64,000 bases of DNA from Candidatus Zhuqueibacterota bacterium. Lineage in GTDB: Bacteria > Zhuqueibacterota > Zhuqueibacteria > Residuimicrobiales > Oceaniaggregativiventaceae. How positions within the stretch are numbered: the stretch's first letter is position 1; every line of letters begins with the position of its first letter. Below the pieces are notes generated by a model that was given only the letters and a program-made list of their open reading frames with translations, made no database searches and was not told where the DNA came from. The stretch spans positions 1-64,000 of the forward strand of contig WJMF01000075.1 in assembly GCA_014728085.1 (NCBI GenBank), read 5' to 3'. Both the position numbers and the translations under genes were made by a program. Positions 45,077 to 54,982 of the stretch are shown one piece after another.

Positions 45077-46652
45077 TACCCTCTCCTGGTAACTCAAGCG
45101 GTTGGCTTTGTTGCCGTCCGGCGTTGTTATTTTTCACTTTTTTATACAAATTATACTCGATATCATACTTTTTCGCAACATCGATATAACGGGGGTTAAC
45201 GCTAAAAGTGGTCAACTTGTGAGCTGCAGGAATCTTGATCGATTTCGTATGCTCAAGTCTCCAGCGGTCATTATCCAGATTTAGATTCTGATTAACCAGA
45301 TAGTCTATGCCTTTTTTGTCGATATAGGCATTCATATCGTTATTCCGAAGATAGGGAACAATCTCATAATTATTCACCAGACCATCGAGATTGATCAACG
45401 TTCTTTGGCAATAATAGCCCAGGTAACCGGCGTCCCAGGAGCCCAGAATGGCATGTTCCGGCAAGTTTTGGTTGATATACGCTACCATTTCGTGCCGGGG
45501 ATGTTCAGAATAGGAAATTTGAAACAGGATTGTTCGTTTCATGTCCGTAAAATAAATCCAGGAAAACAGAAGCGTTAATCCAGTCAAACAAAGCATCAGC
45601 ACACGACGAAGCCTTGACGAAAGGAGCGTCAATGAGCATGAAAATAAAAATATATTTAAATATAACACGGGCAACCAGTAATATTTCCAGGTTTCAAGAA
45701 CATTCCCGTAGAGAGCGGAATAGGAGAGGACCATTACCGTTGTTGTCCCCAGAATAATCAGGATAAACAGGCGCAGTCGGGTTTCAGCATGGAAATAAAT
45801 CCAGATATAATATATCGAAAAAAAGAACAACAGAAACAAACCAATCTTAATATCGAATGTATTCAACGTCAACAGAGCGGTTAAATTATCGGAGAGATGA
45901 TCCCAAAACCGCGTGGATTCACCCGTTATAAACTCTAAAAGTCTTTCTCTGCCCCGGTAAGTTTTGATGGTACCGGAAATGGGAAAAAGGTGGTTGAAAA
46001 AAAAATTGTTACTCACAAAGTAAGCACCCAAATATAGAGCGGCAAAAAGCCCGGCATAGACTATTTTTTTTTGTTTCAGATAGATAGGCACAAAAAATGA
46101 AATCGCCACAACGAATACAATCATCTCCAGGCGAGCAGCAACCAGCAACATGAGAATCATACCGAAGCGTAAAATCTCGTTTTGAGGGTCGTTGAGTTTA
46201 ATCAGAATTGTTCCGAGCAACAGCAAAACAATAGCCGTTTCCATACCGGTCATGGCGCCCTTGAAAAAAAACCAGACATTTAATAGCATCATCGCCATAG
46301 CAAAGAGAGCTACTGATTCTTTAATTGTCTGGCGATAAACTGCCCGATATATCAACCAACCGCTCAGGGCATAAAGCAAGAGTTGCAAGACACTGACGAG
46401 ATAAGTGACAAGGAATTTTTCTTCAAAGAACCAGAAAAAGGGAACCAGAACGAGCTGCCATAATGGATGAAAACCATTGGTATGATGTATACCGTCAAAA
46501 GTAAATCCATGGCCATGAGCAACATGCCACGCAATTTGAAGATAATAATATCCATCGTCCACCAGTTGGGTGCCATATTTGAGTAACAAAAACAGGCCGA
46601 TAGCAACCGGAAAAGCAAACAGAATCCATTTAAAATTCATTTTTGCAAACAT
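45063..46652 (-). CDS. GT-C-like membrane protein, tandem paralogue 1
   Basis: 529 residues from ATG 46652; 46694 (TTG) and 46640 (ATG) are other in-frame starts, none with a clear ribosome binding site. It shares 'QLVDDGYYYLQIAWHVAHGH', 'FTFDGIHHTNGFHPLWQL', 'GAMTGMETAIVLLLLG' and 'LGSWDAGYLGYYC' with its neighbour. The DD in the first loop is the probable catalytic acid pair. Likely polyprenyl-phosphate-sugar-dependent transferase in the periplasmic leaflet. Confidence 0.73.
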   Translation of the reverse strand: MFAKMNFKWILFAFPVAIGLFLLLKYGTQLVDDGYYYLQIAWHVAHGHGFTFDGIHHTNGFHPLWQLVLVPFFWFFEEKFLVTYLVSVLQLLLYALSGWLIYRAVYRQTIKESVALFAMAMMLLNVWFFFKGAMTGMETAIVLLLLGTILIKLNDPQNEILRFGMILMLLVAARLEMIVFVVAISFFVPIYLKQKKIVYAGLFAALYLGAYFVSNNFFFNHLFPISGTIKTYRGRERLLEFITGESTRFWDHLSDNLTALLTLNTFDIKIGLFLLFFFSIYYIWIYFHAETRLRLFILIILGTTTVMVLSYSALYGNVLETWKYYWLPVLYLNIFLFSCSLTLLSSRLRRVLMLCLTGLTLLFSWIYFTDMKRTILFQISYSEHPRHEMVAYINQNLPEHAILGSWDAGYLGYYCQRTLINLDGLVNNYEIVPYLRNNDMNAYIDKKGIDYLVNQNLNLDNDRWRLEHTKSIKIPAAHKLTTFSVNPRYIDVAKKYDIEYNLYKKVKNNNAGRQQSQPLELPGEGIETK

Positions 46653-46674
46653 CAGAGTTTGACACAATCTGGTT

Positions 46675-47985
46675 TTAATTATGGACAATGTCAAGGGGTG
46701 TTACCGATTCGAGTTGTTGACTTTTTTTTGCAGTTAAGATGATTTTAGCGTTTACAGAGCCATTTGGCCGTTCAATTTTTCTTTTATGCGACTGATTGAA
46801 TATTTGTTTATATGCCGAAAGTAAATGCTGTGTACTGTGGCGCCAGGCCAAAAAGGAAAACACCCGCCTTTGTCCTGATGCTCCCATTTGCCGGCGCAGT
46901 TCAGGATAATCCAGCAAAAGATATAAATAATGCGCAAATTCCACAACATCATTCGGTTTGGCATAGAATGCAGCCTTGCAGCAGGTCTTTCTGGTCTCCA
47001 TAAGATCAAAAGCAACGATGGGTTTGCTGAAGACCATATACTCCATAACCTTGTTCATGGTCGAATGATTTGACCACAACGTCAGTGGATCGGGATCCAC
47101 ACAGACATCTGCGGTAGAAAGGTAGAGATTAAGTTCATCATCGGGAATTCGTCCCGTAAACCTGACATGGTCCTGAAGGTCGAGAGCTTTACTCATTTTT
47201 ATGAGTTGGGGAACGGCGGGGCCTCCACCGATTAGCGTAAAAGAGACATCTTTTCGCTCCAGCCGGTTGATCAAAATATCAGCAGCTTTAAGTAAATAGT
47301 CCACTCCGTCTTGCGGACACATCTCTCCAAGATAGCAAATCAGATATTTCTTGTTGTGCTTAAGCGCCGGTTGCGGCTTGACCACTTTTAGGCGCGACAG
47401 ATCCGGCCCGGTGCGGACGACATGGACATCCCTCTCTTTCTTTCTTCCCCTTTTGACGGCGTATTTCTTATAGGATTGATTGGTGGTAATTACAACATCC
47501 GCCGTACGCATGGTTAGCTTTTCCAGGATAAGTAATAAACGATATAATATTCTGCTCGGATTCTGAAACTTGGCAAGATACATTTCCGGGGATAAATCGT
47601 GATGATCAAAAATGAATTTTTTGCCGAATAGCTTGTAAATAAAAGCTAGAAGAAAATAGGTATCCGGAGGATTACAAGCATGGATAACATTAAATCCCTC
47701 TTTAAAATGTACTTTTATCGATAACAAAGCGGTAGCAAGCCAGGCATAGATAAATTCAAAAATATATCCGAGCAGTCCATCAGCGTTTAGTGGCAGGGCA
47801 TATCGATAGATAGAGATACCTTCAAGCCTCTCATAACTTGAATTGAATTCGGCACTCTTTGGGCAAATTACGCTCACCTTGTAGCCATGCTTCTGTAGTG
47901 TCTTGGATTCCAGCCACACTCTTCTGTCAAAAGGGACAGGCAGATTCTGAACAATAATCAAAACCTTACCAGCATATGCCTTCAT
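46675..47985 (-). CDS. Glycosyltransferase family 4
   Basis: 436 residues. 'VLIIVQNLPVPFDRRVWLES' is the opening of a GT4 group common in exopolysaccharide operons. 'FIFDHHDLSPEMYL', 'DVVITTNQSYKKYA' and 'CVDPDPLTLWSNHSTMNKVM' followed by 'YMVFSKPIVAFDL' are group-specific motifs. In this group E-x-M-x-x-x-K-P replaces the usual EX7E. AAGGA lies 4 bp before the ATG; the gene overlaps the preceding dehydrogenase by 20 bp. Confidence 0.87.
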   Translation of the reverse strand: MKAYAGKVLIIVQNLPVPFDRRVWLESKTLQKHGYKVSVICPKSAEFNSSYERLEGISIYRYALPLNADGLLGYIFEFIYAWLATALLSIKVHFKEGFNVIHACNPPDTYFLLAFIYKLFGKKFIFDHHDLSPEMYLAKFQNPSRILYRLLLILEKLTMRTADVVITTNQSYKKYAVKRGRKKERDVHVVRTGPDLSRLKVVKPQPALKHNKKYLICYLGEMCPQDGVDYLLKAADILINRLERKDVSFTLIGGGPAVPQLIKMSKALDLQDHVRFTGRIPDDELNLYLSTADVCVDPDPLTLWSNHSTMNKVMEYMVFSKPIVAFDLMETRKTCCKAAFYAKPNDVVEFAHYLYLLLDYPELRRQMGASGQRRVFSFLAWRHSTQHLLSAYKQIFNQSHKRKIERPNGSVNAKIILTAKKSQQLESVTPLDIVHN

Positions 47986-49288
47986 AATTTCCTTCTCCCG
48001 TCAATATCGTCTCCTCCTCATTCACCCCGGCGAGATCAATAATTTTATAAGATTTTCTCAACGTCTTCACCAGGTCTCTATGTTCTTGTGTTGAATGCGC
48101 AAAAACGATCAGTTCACTGCTGTCAAGCAATTCCTCGAGCGTTGTGCAGAGCAATCCCTTCAGATCGGGCAGCTGGAGTTTAATATACTTTCTCGTTGAC
48201 TCGATGACATGGGGTTGTGCCAGAAAACGGTCATATATCTTTACTTTGTAATCGTTTTGCAAAAGATGATTGACAAAACCAACGATCGGACTTTCTCTCA
48301 AATCGTCAGTCCCGGTTTTAAAAGAAAGACCCAAGATACCGACGCGTTTGACATGATATTTTTCCAGCATACGCAATGCGTAATCGACATGTTCATCATT
48401 GCTGGTCATTACGGATTTTAACAATGGCGTGGTGATATTCAATTTTGAAACCTGATGAACAATCGCTCTCAGATCTTTGGGCAGACAAGAACCACCGAAA
48501 GCAAAACCGGGTTTTAAATAATAGGGTGATAGATTGAGCTTATAGTCTTGCACAAAAACATCCATCACCTTGCGGCTGTCAATTCCCTGTGCTTTACAAA
48601 AGCGACCGATTTCATTCGCAAAAGCCACCTTGACGGCATGAAAAGCATTATCAGCATATTTGACCATTGCTGCTTCCTCAATGGTCATTTTAAACAGGGG
48701 AGCATCGATCGCGGAATAAATATCTTCCATAATCCTTTCAGAGGTGCAATCGGATGCAGCGATAATGGTACGCGGTGGATGGAAAAAATCATCAATCGCA
48801 GTACCTTCACGCAAAAATTCAGGATTATACACAAATCCAAAATCACGCCCGCAAATTTTATTTGAATTTTTTTCCAGTATGGAAACAGCAACAGATTTGA
48901 TCAATTCAGGCATGATAGTACTTCTCAAGGTAATGACAACAAACCTGTCCCTTTTTCGCAATTCTTTGCCGATATCACGACAGACTATTTTAACCGCCTG
49001 CAGGTTAATGCTACCGCTCCCATTGCTCGGCGTATCGACGCAAATGATAATAACCTCTGAATGATCCATGATATTTTGAATTTGATCAGTGGCTTTAAGA
49101 TTTCCGTTTTGTACCTGTTCGTTGATAAAGAGGTCAATATCTTTTTCAAGTACAGGGGATAAACCCTGGTTGAGCTGGGCAACTTTTTCCCTGTTTATAT
49201 CATATCCCATCACAGTATGCCCCGTTTGGGCAAAACAGACCGCCGAAACACATCCAATGTGCCCGAGGCCAAATATTCCTATTCGCAT
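47966..49288 (-). CDS. UDP-glucose/GDP-mannose 6-dehydrogenase family (AlgD-like)
   Basis: 440 residues. NAD-binding loop 'GIFGLGHIGCV' at 4-14 and catalytic Cys (about 267) in 'FAFGGSCLPKDLRAI', a form closer to GDP-mannose dehydrogenase AlgD than to Ugd. 'EFLREGTAIDDFFHPPR' is the middle-domain signature. It performs a four-electron oxidation of a nucleotide hexose to a uronate, so the operon B polymer probably contains a uronic acid. Start ATG 49288 has GGAG 7 bp upstream; a GTG at 49294 is in frame. The only nucleotide-sugar enzyme in operon B. Confidence 0.85.
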   Translation of the reverse strand: MRIGIFGLGHIGCVSAVCFAQTGHTVMGYDINREKVAQLNQGLSPVLEKDIDLFINEQVQNGNLKATDQIQNIMDHSEVIIICVDTPSNGSGSINLQAVKIVCRDIGKELRKRDRFVVITLRSTIMPELIKSVAVSILEKNSNKICGRDFGFVYNPEFLREGTAIDDFFHPPRTIIAASDCTSERIMEDIYSAIDAPLFKMTIEEAAMVKYADNAFHAVKVAFANEIGRFCKAQGIDSRKVMDVFVQDYKLNLSPYYLKPGFAFGGSCLPKDLRAIVHQVSKLNITTPLLKSVMTSNDEHVDYALRMLEKYHVKRVGILGLSFKTGTDDLRESPIVGFVNHLLQNDYKVKIYDRFLAQPHVIESTRKYIKLQLPDLKGLLCTTLEELLDSSELIVFAHSTQEHRDLVKTLRKSYKIIDLAGVNEEETILTGEGNYEGICW

Positions 49289-49335
49289 ATTCACTCTCCT
49301 TTATTCGGATCGCAATTTCTCATTAGAAATAATAC

Positions 49336-50316
49336 TCAATAGATCTGCAAGACCCGATCAAATTTTTGCAGAGTATTGTTAAATTCCTTTCGAATATAGT
49401 AACGATAAACACAGATAAAGAAACGCCGGGTTAATCTTCTCCACATATAGCGCATTGCCACTCCGATACGGAGGATGATCGGGATGGTATAACGATTCAC
49501 CACTATATTTCGAATCGAATATTTTATTCGCTTATAGCGCGATATAACCGGAGCATCAACGCCGTAGCGACGGGCCAATTCATGACGCAACTCCGGTGTC
49601 TGGATATACCAGGTGGCTATACTGGCGCCATACTTTCTTCCTTTTTCCAGATACTCCTGTAAGGAAACAATGTGATCGTCAACGACCCCAACCGAGGCTT
49701 TATAATAAAATTGAACACCTTTTTGGGACAAACGATAAGCGAGTTCTGAATCCTCAAGAGCGGATAAGGAGGTCTTGAACCCTCCAATCTGATCGAAAAG
49801 TGCTTTCTTGAGTGAAGTATTTGCTGTACGGTAATACCACCAGTTCACCGGATGATTGCCCGTATGATCACCGGTCAGTTTGTAGACATAATATCTGGCC
49901 TGTTCCGGTTTATCCAGATCAGGAGAAATTTGTATGGCACCCATTAAAACACTATTGTCAAAATCGCGTTTTAAATGAAAATCCAGATGACCAGAAACCA
50001 GATTGTTCTGCGGAATCGTATCGGCATCCAAAAAAATAAGCAAATCACCTTTTGCCGATAATACACCGCGATTGCGTGCCAGACCGGCATTATGGGCATT
50101 CAGCCGCAGCCAGTTGAAATCCATTTTGGTTTTCTGAGAAAATTTATTCAAAAAGGAAACAGTGCCGTCCGTCGACCCGTCATCGATCACGATAACCTGA
50201 TAAGAAGTAAAGGCGCTATCCTGTTTTTCCAGGGCAGTTAATACTTTGGATAAAAGTTTAACCTGATTTCGATTGGGTATGATCACGGAAACAAAATGTG
50301 TTTGTCTTTTCGTCAT
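49336..50316 (-). CDS. Glycosyltransferase family 2
   Basis: 326 residues from the ATG at 50316 with AAGGA upstream; the longer in-frame start at 50376 falls inside the flippase gene. 'FVSVIIPNRNQVKLLSKVL', 'VIDDGSTDGT' and 'LIFLDADTIPQNNL' are the GT-A motifs, and 'GGFKTSLSALEDSELAYRL' is the acceptor-side ED motif. The basic C-terminal tail may associate with the membrane. Confidence 0.87.
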   Translation of the reverse strand: MTKRQTHFVSVIIPNRNQVKLLSKVLTALEKQDSAFTSYQVIVIDDGSTDGTVSFLNKFSQKTKMDFNWLRLNAHNAGLARNRGVLSAKGDLLIFLDADTIPQNNLVSGHLDFHLKRDFDNSVLMGAIQISPDLDKPEQARYYVYKLTGDHTGNHPVNWWYYRTANTSLKKALFDQIGGFKTSLSALEDSELAYRLSQKGVQFYYKASVGVVDDHIVSLQEYLEKGRKYGASIATWYIQTPELRHELARRYGVDAPVISRYKRIKYSIRNIVVNRYTIPIILRIGVAMRYMWRRLTRRFFICVYRYYIRKEFNNTLQKFDRVLQIY

Positions 50317-50329
50317 ATATTCAGGTCCT

Positions 50330-51757
50330 TTATTCCAGCAGACGAATTTCTTTGCAGAGGTAATTAATTTCATCAAGTGTATGCGTTATCCAGATAAAAA
50401 ATGAATAAAATGCGATAGAAAGAATGGTCCCAATATACACATTCATATTTCTGAACAAAAAAATGATGCAAAACATCATCACCGCCGCGGTGACGACCTT
50501 GAAAACATCCCGAAAGATCTCAAGTGGAAAAACATATCGATAAAGTGTAATAAAATCGATCATAAAGGCGATTACGGAACTCGATAAAAAAGCGATCGCT
50601 GCGCCTATGGTGCCCCATAGGTTTATAAAGATAAAGGATGAAATCAGCAGAAAAAGAGTCGAGACAGCATTGGCGAGGAGATCGTATTTTTCGTAATGTC
50701 TGGCAACCAAAATATACACCAACACCGGTCGAAGGGATAAAAACAGCAATGAAAAGATGAGGATATTAAAAACGGTACTGATGTTCATTAATTCCGATCC
50801 ATACAAAAATCCCAGTATTTCTTCGGATAGGGCAAAAAATATCGCTGTTATTCCCATAAAAAGCACAAAGATATAGATAACCGACCTCGAAACCAATTTT
50901 TTAACCAGCTCGATACCCTCCTGAAAATGTCTGGAAACAATCGGGAATAGCGCCTGGCCATAGGCGTGGGCAAACGATAAAAAAAGATCAACGATTTTAT
51001 ATGCAGCTGAAAAAATTCCTGCCTGAGCTTCTCCTTTGAGGCTGGTGAGTATGAGTACCGTAGCAGACTGGAAAATATTATATAATATATTAGAAGCTGA
51101 AAAAACCGGTATGTGTTTTAAAAAGTAACCGATGGTTGCAAAATGAATGGTAAACCTGGGTTTACAAATTCGCAGCACAAAATAATAGTTTAATAAAAAA
51201 GCGATAATTTTGCTGAATAGAATGACCAGGGCAATCTGTACGAGACCATAGCCCAGTATGAGCAAGATGCTTCCTGCTGTTACTTTAAAAACACTCTCAA
51301 TAACATTTACAAGAGCGACACGCGATAATTTCTCGGCGGCCCAGAGCAATGATTTACACCAATAAAATCCGGAAACAAACGGTAACGCCAGCGCAAATAT
51401 CAGTGTCAGCGAACGCGTTTCACCTTCGATGCTCATAAAAGCCGATGAAATATACATCAACACCCCTAAAACGCCGGCAAACAGTGTTCCCAATAGAAGA
51501 GAATGTCCCAGGTATTCCGAAGCCCGGCTGAAATCTTTAGAGACATCCCTGATAATCAAAGCACCCAATCCCATTGTTGAAAATGTTGTAAAAACATTCA
51601 ACAGCGCAAGATTGAAGACCAAAGCCCCCAATCCTTCTGCACCCAGGTAACGAACGATTAAAATCCAATAAAAAGCCGAAATCAAACGTGTACTGAGATC
51701 CGCAACAGATCTTGATGCGGTATTGGTGATGAGTGAATTTTTTATCGATACATTCAT
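50330..51757 (-). CDS. wzx: Polysaccharide flippase (Wzx, MOP superfamily)
   Basis: 475 residues with 12-14 membrane segments. 'NTASRSVADLSTRLISAFYW' at the N-terminus and 'GLGALIIRDVSKDFSRASEY' are typical of the polysaccharide-synthesis MOP branch. It should translocate undecaprenyl-linked repeat units to the periplasm, making operon B a Wzx/Wzy pathway. ATG 51757 follows the methyltransferase stop by 1 bp without a good ribosome binding site, suggesting coupling. Confidence 0.87.
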   Translation of the reverse strand: MNVSIKNSLITNTASRSVADLSTRLISAFYWILIVRYLGAEGLGALVFNLALLNVFTTFSTMGLGALIIRDVSKDFSRASEYLGHSLLLGTLFAGVLGVLMYISSAFMSIEGETRSLTLIFALALPFVSGFYWCKSLLWAAEKLSRVALVNVIESVFKVTAGSILLILGYGLVQIALVILFSKIIAFLLNYYFVLRICKPRFTIHFATIGYFLKHIPVFSASNILYNIFQSATVLILTSLKGEAQAGIFSAAYKIVDLFLSFAHAYGQALFPIVSRHFQEGIELVKKLVSRSVIYIFVLFMGITAIFFALSEEILGFLYGSELMNISTVFNILIFSLLFLSLRPVLVYILVARHYEKYDLLANAVSTLFLLISSFIFINLWGTIGAAIAFLSSSVIAFMIDFITLYRYVFPLEIFRDVFKVVTAAVMMFCIIFLFRNMNVYIGTILSIAFYSFFIWITHTLDEINYLCKEIRLLE

Positions 51758-51758
51758 C

Positions 51759-52580
51759 TTAAAACCCGGCGGTATTCGGTTTATGGGCAACGATTACGAG
51801 TCCGTTACCCGTTTTAATCTGCTGCCGGTAATCCGCCCACATCAGAAGCATTATATAGGGATGCAAAAATAGCAGATAAAACGGAAAAACAAACTTGAAA
51901 AACGGGCTATATTGCACGGTTGTAATAATATCATAAGAGAGTTTTCCATACATGCCATAAGTAAATTCAAAGTCGTCGATTTCCAAACCGGTTCGCTTCA
52001 ACTTGGTCAACAACTCTGATTTGTTGTAATATCGCACATGCTCATGTAAAAAGGTTGCCTTATCACGCTGCAACAGTTTATGCTGTTGCCGGGTCAGATG
52101 CGGTAAAAGGCGATCTTCGGCGATGGGAACATATATCAACAAATACCCACCTGCCCTCAAAATAGTAAACAAAGCCAAAAGGACGGTCTCGTCATCTCTT
52201 ATATGTTCCAGAACACTGTTGCAAAGAATAACATCGCATGACATTTCCGGTCCGAGATCTTGCGCATTTATTGACAAATACCGGATATTTGATATCTTTT
52301 CTTTTTGGGCAAAATAACGGCAGTTTTCTATCTTTTCCCGGTCGGCATCTATCGCAATTACCCGGGAATGGGGATATTTTCGGGCAATGGCAATGCTGTG
52401 TTGACCGAGGCCACACCCCAAATCCAGAAAACAAAAAGACTCGTTTTTGTTTGGTAAAATCTTTTTAAACAATCGATTAATATACCATTCACGCAGCGTC
52501 GTTAAACGAATTATTGAAAACGCCACTTTGCGAAAAAAAACATGCTTGCCGATCCATCTTGATAGCGAATTAAAATTCAT
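51759..52580 (-). CDS. SAM-dependent methyltransferase
   Basis: 273 residues. 'SFCFLDLGCGLGQHSIAIAR' is motif I, 'VIAIDADREKIENC' motif II and 'CDVILCNSVLEHI' motif IV. The C-terminal 'FFKFVFPFYLLFLHPYIMLL' stretch is hydrophobic and may anchor it to the membrane. Start ATG 52580 gives a standard N-terminus; the longer frame to 52634 lies inside the polymerase gene. Probably methylates the lipid-linked glycan of operon B. Confidence 0.78.
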   Translation of the reverse strand: MNFNSLSRWIGKHVFFRKVAFSIIRLTTLREWYINRLFKKILPNKNESFCFLDLGCGLGQHSIAIARKYPHSRVIAIDADREKIENCRYFAQKEKISNIRYLSINAQDLGPEMSCDVILCNSVLEHIRDDETVLLALFTILRAGGYLLIYVPIAEDRLLPHLTRQQHKLLQRDKATFLHEHVRYYNKSELLTKLKRTGLEIDDFEFTYGMYGKLSYDIITTVQYSPFFKFVFPFYLLFLHPYIMLLMWADYRQQIKTGNGLVIVAHKPNTAGF

Positions 52581-54069
52581 CTGTCCATCTCTTGTTTTCC
52601 AGTATTTGAAAAACCTTTTCTCCGTACACCTCATTCAATTTGTTAACACTTTCAATGATGGCCGCAACGCCGAAAAAGGCCATAAACAAGATCGGATTTC
52701 CATAGTCTGCAATATTCGTATTAGACAGAATCAGGAATGCAATCATGGTTGCGATCAGTCCCACCCCCAATATCCTGAATGATCTTAACCTTGACCTCAG
52801 GATGCGACATGAGCGAAAAAACATCGCCATCAGGAGCCAGAGAAAGGCGCTCAACCCTACCAAACCCATCTCGCTGGTAAGGCCAAAATAGTAATTATGT
52901 ACGAGAGCATAGCTGGTAAAAGGATCTTCCGAGATCCAGTAATCGTCGATAAAAAGCAAATAGTTACCGAGTCCAACCCCGAAAATCGGATAATCTTGTA
53001 TTACTTTTATGGCCACTTTTACAGTGGTAATACGACTATGAGCAGACCCTTTATCCGGTGTGGTAAGACGATCCAGGATAATATCGTTATAATAAAAAAC
53101 CAGGCAACACAATATAATGACAAATATGAATATATTTATAATCGTCTTTAAAGACAGCAGACGATAATGAAAAAGCAAAAAAGGAATGAATAGAGCAGCG
53201 AAAACAAAAGCCAGCCAGCCGCCCCGTAGCACAGAAAGAATAAGCACCATAATACCGAAAAAGGTGGTAATAAGGGGTAATCCCTTGTATCTGAACAATT
53301 TTGGATAAAGAGACAGAGTCACTGCCATCGGTAAAAATAAGAGCAGATATTTAATAAAGGATGCCACATGGCCCAGTGTTCCCGCCGGTCGAATTACCTC
53401 AACAATGCGTCCTCGAAAGCTCAGCCGGGTTTTTCCTTCTTCCCCGATGCCGAGAAAAGCCAGGGTTTCCCCCGTATAGAAATATAACAAAAATAACAGA
53501 CACTGTACAACAATTGTGAGCAAGAAAATTTTAACGACAAAATTCAGGTCCTCTTCCGAATTTATTGTATTCGCCAGGACCCAAAAGAAAACAAAAGCTT
53601 TTATAAAGGTAAAGATCAAAACCGCCACGGCTCCTCTGTCGATAGCGTTAATCATGGATAAACCAGCGGCCAGGATGAGAAATATGGATGGTACTGAAAT
53701 CGCCGGGAAAAAGCGGATATGCCCCGTTGTTTTGGCCCGAGATGCATCGTAAATCCACATCACAAGCAACAAAAACAACAATACATCTACCGGGCCAAGG
53801 GCAATTTTATTTACCCCATATTTGCCGGGAAGGGTAATAAGGTTATATTCGATCTCCAGAGGGAGAATAAAGATGGTCAATCCAAGAATAAATTTTTTCA
53901 AATTGGGAATCAGTGGCAGTGCAAAAACAAAAATAACCGCCAGAGTACCATACAAGGCCCATTTAAACGGAAAGGTCCAAATCCAGATACTCAGTAAAAC
54001 AACAGATATCCCGACAAGAGGTATAAGAATCCACCATTTGAATTCTTTTGGTCTATTGGCCAATTCCAT
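52570..54069 (-). CDS. O-antigen ligase/polymerase-like protein (Wzy-type)
   Basis: 499 residues with about 12 membrane segments. The large periplasmic loop contains 'AHSRITTVKVAIKVIQDYPI', 'GVGLGNYLLF' and 'YALVHNYYFGLTSEMGLVG', the complete Wzy_C signature. It polymerises repeat units delivered by the Wzx-like protein. Start ATG 54069; a GTG at 54084 is in frame but lacks a ribosome binding site. Confidence 0.85.
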   Translation of the reverse strand: MELANRPKEFKWWILIPLVGISVVLLSIWIWTFPFKWALYGTLAVIFVFALPLIPNLKKFILGLTIFILPLEIEYNLITLPGKYGVNKIALGPVDVLLFLLLVMWIYDASRAKTTGHIRFFPAISVPSIFLILAAGLSMINAIDRGAVAVLIFTFIKAFVFFWVLANTINSEEDLNFVVKIFLLTIVVQCLLFLLYFYTGETLAFLGIGEEGKTRLSFRGRIVEVIRPAGTLGHVASFIKYLLLFLPMAVTLSLYPKLFRYKGLPLITTFFGIMVLILSVLRGGWLAFVFAALFIPFLLFHYRLLSLKTIINIFIFVIILCCLVFYYNDIILDRLTTPDKGSAHSRITTVKVAIKVIQDYPIFGVGLGNYLLFIDDYWISEDPFTSYALVHNYYFGLTSEMGLVGLSAFLWLLMAMFFRSCRILRSRLRSFRILGVGLIATMIAFLILSNTNIADYGNPILFMAFFGVAAIIESVNKLNEVYGEKVFQILENKRWTDEF

Positions 54070-54096
54070 AATCGCTTTTTCCACTCAATTAATGAT

Positions 54097-54951
54097 TTAT
54101 TTACTTGTTTTTTTTTGCTTGTCCAGTACAACGCCCAATAGATTTGCATGAGCGGTTAGTAATTTTCTTTTCGCCATTTGTGCTTCTTCCCAGCGGGTCA
54201 TACCGGCCTGAACCACCATCACCGTTCCGTCAGCCAGTGCGGCAATAGTGAGCGCTTCGGAATGACTTAGTACGGGGGGAGCGCTAAATAGCACGTATCT
54301 ATAGCTTTTTTGTAACTCATTAATCAGACCAACAAAACCATCTGAGGACAAAAGTTCGGCCGCAGGGGTATTGGCGGACCCGGCAGTCATGATATCTAGT
54401 TTTGAACCGGCAACGCTTTTAATCATCCGTCGCCACTGAAAATCCTGCTCCAGAACATCGCCCAGCCCTTGGGTTACTTTCATATTCAAATATCTGTGAA
54501 CAGAAGGTTGATGCATATTCATATCGATAATCAATACCCTTGTCAGATTTTCCGTTTCAATATTTTGAGCATCACGATTTTCGCCGATTTCCTTTTTAAA
54601 TCCTTCCTTGAAAAAGGATTGATCGCTTTTTTCGGAAACAGATTTATCTCTGCCGATTGAAGTGACAATTTTGGCTTTTCGAGAACGCATGCTTGCACCT
54701 GACAATAAATAGCCGACATAGGCCGCAATCATGGCCGAACTTTCTGCATCTGTCGGGCTCGCAAATGCCAGCGTTCTTCGGCTCGATCGTCGTGAAGAGA
54801 TTCGAATATATTCTTTCAGATCGTAAAAATCATTGACGATCTCTTCCGGCAAATCAAGATCCAGCCTTCCTTTTGCCAGTCCCTGAGGAGGTTGGGCCTG
54901 TTTTTGCTCCTTCTCCTCAAGTCGATTCAATTCGTTATATAATATGCTCAT
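54097..54951 (-). CDS. Degenerate BY-kinase/CpsD-like protein lacking a P-loop
   Basis: 284 residues, soluble. The fold pattern follows CpsD/EpsG-type tyrosine autokinases: 'TLAFASPTDAESSAMIAAYV' (about 60-79) sits where Walker A (GEGKST) is expected but has no Gly-Lys-Ser. 'VLIIDMNMHQPSVHRYLN' (about 139-156) replaces the DxDxR Walker A' motif. 'YVLFSAPPVLSHSEAL' aligns with Walker B. A Ser/Lys-rich insertion lies at about 88-135. There is no Tyr cluster at the C-terminus, which ends KQKK-TSK. Catalysis therefore looks lost, and it may act as a structural partner of Wzz or the ExeA-like ATPase. GAGG lies 7 bp before the start. Confidence 0.75.
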   Translation of the reverse strand: MSILYNELNRLEEKEQKQAQPPQGLAKGRLDLDLPEEIVNDFYDLKEYIRISSRRSSRRTLAFASPTDAESSAMIAAYVGYLLSGASMRSRKAKIVTSIGRDKSVSEKSDQSFFKEGFKKEIGENRDAQNIETENLTRVLIIDMNMHQPSVHRYLNMKVTQGLGDVLEQDFQWRRMIKSVAGSKLDIMTAGSANTPAAELLSSDGFVGLINELQKSYRYVLFSAPPVLSHSEALTIAALADGTVMVVQAGMTRWEEAQMAKRKLLTAHANLLGVVLDKQKKTSK

Positions 54952-54982
54952 TTTTTAGCCTCTTTTTCTATGATGTGATGAC

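Noticed and set aside
39167..46652. An exosortase among the membrane proteins
   Set aside because: None shows the Cys-Arg-His exosortase motif arrangement; their first-loop acidic pairs fit GT-C transferases.
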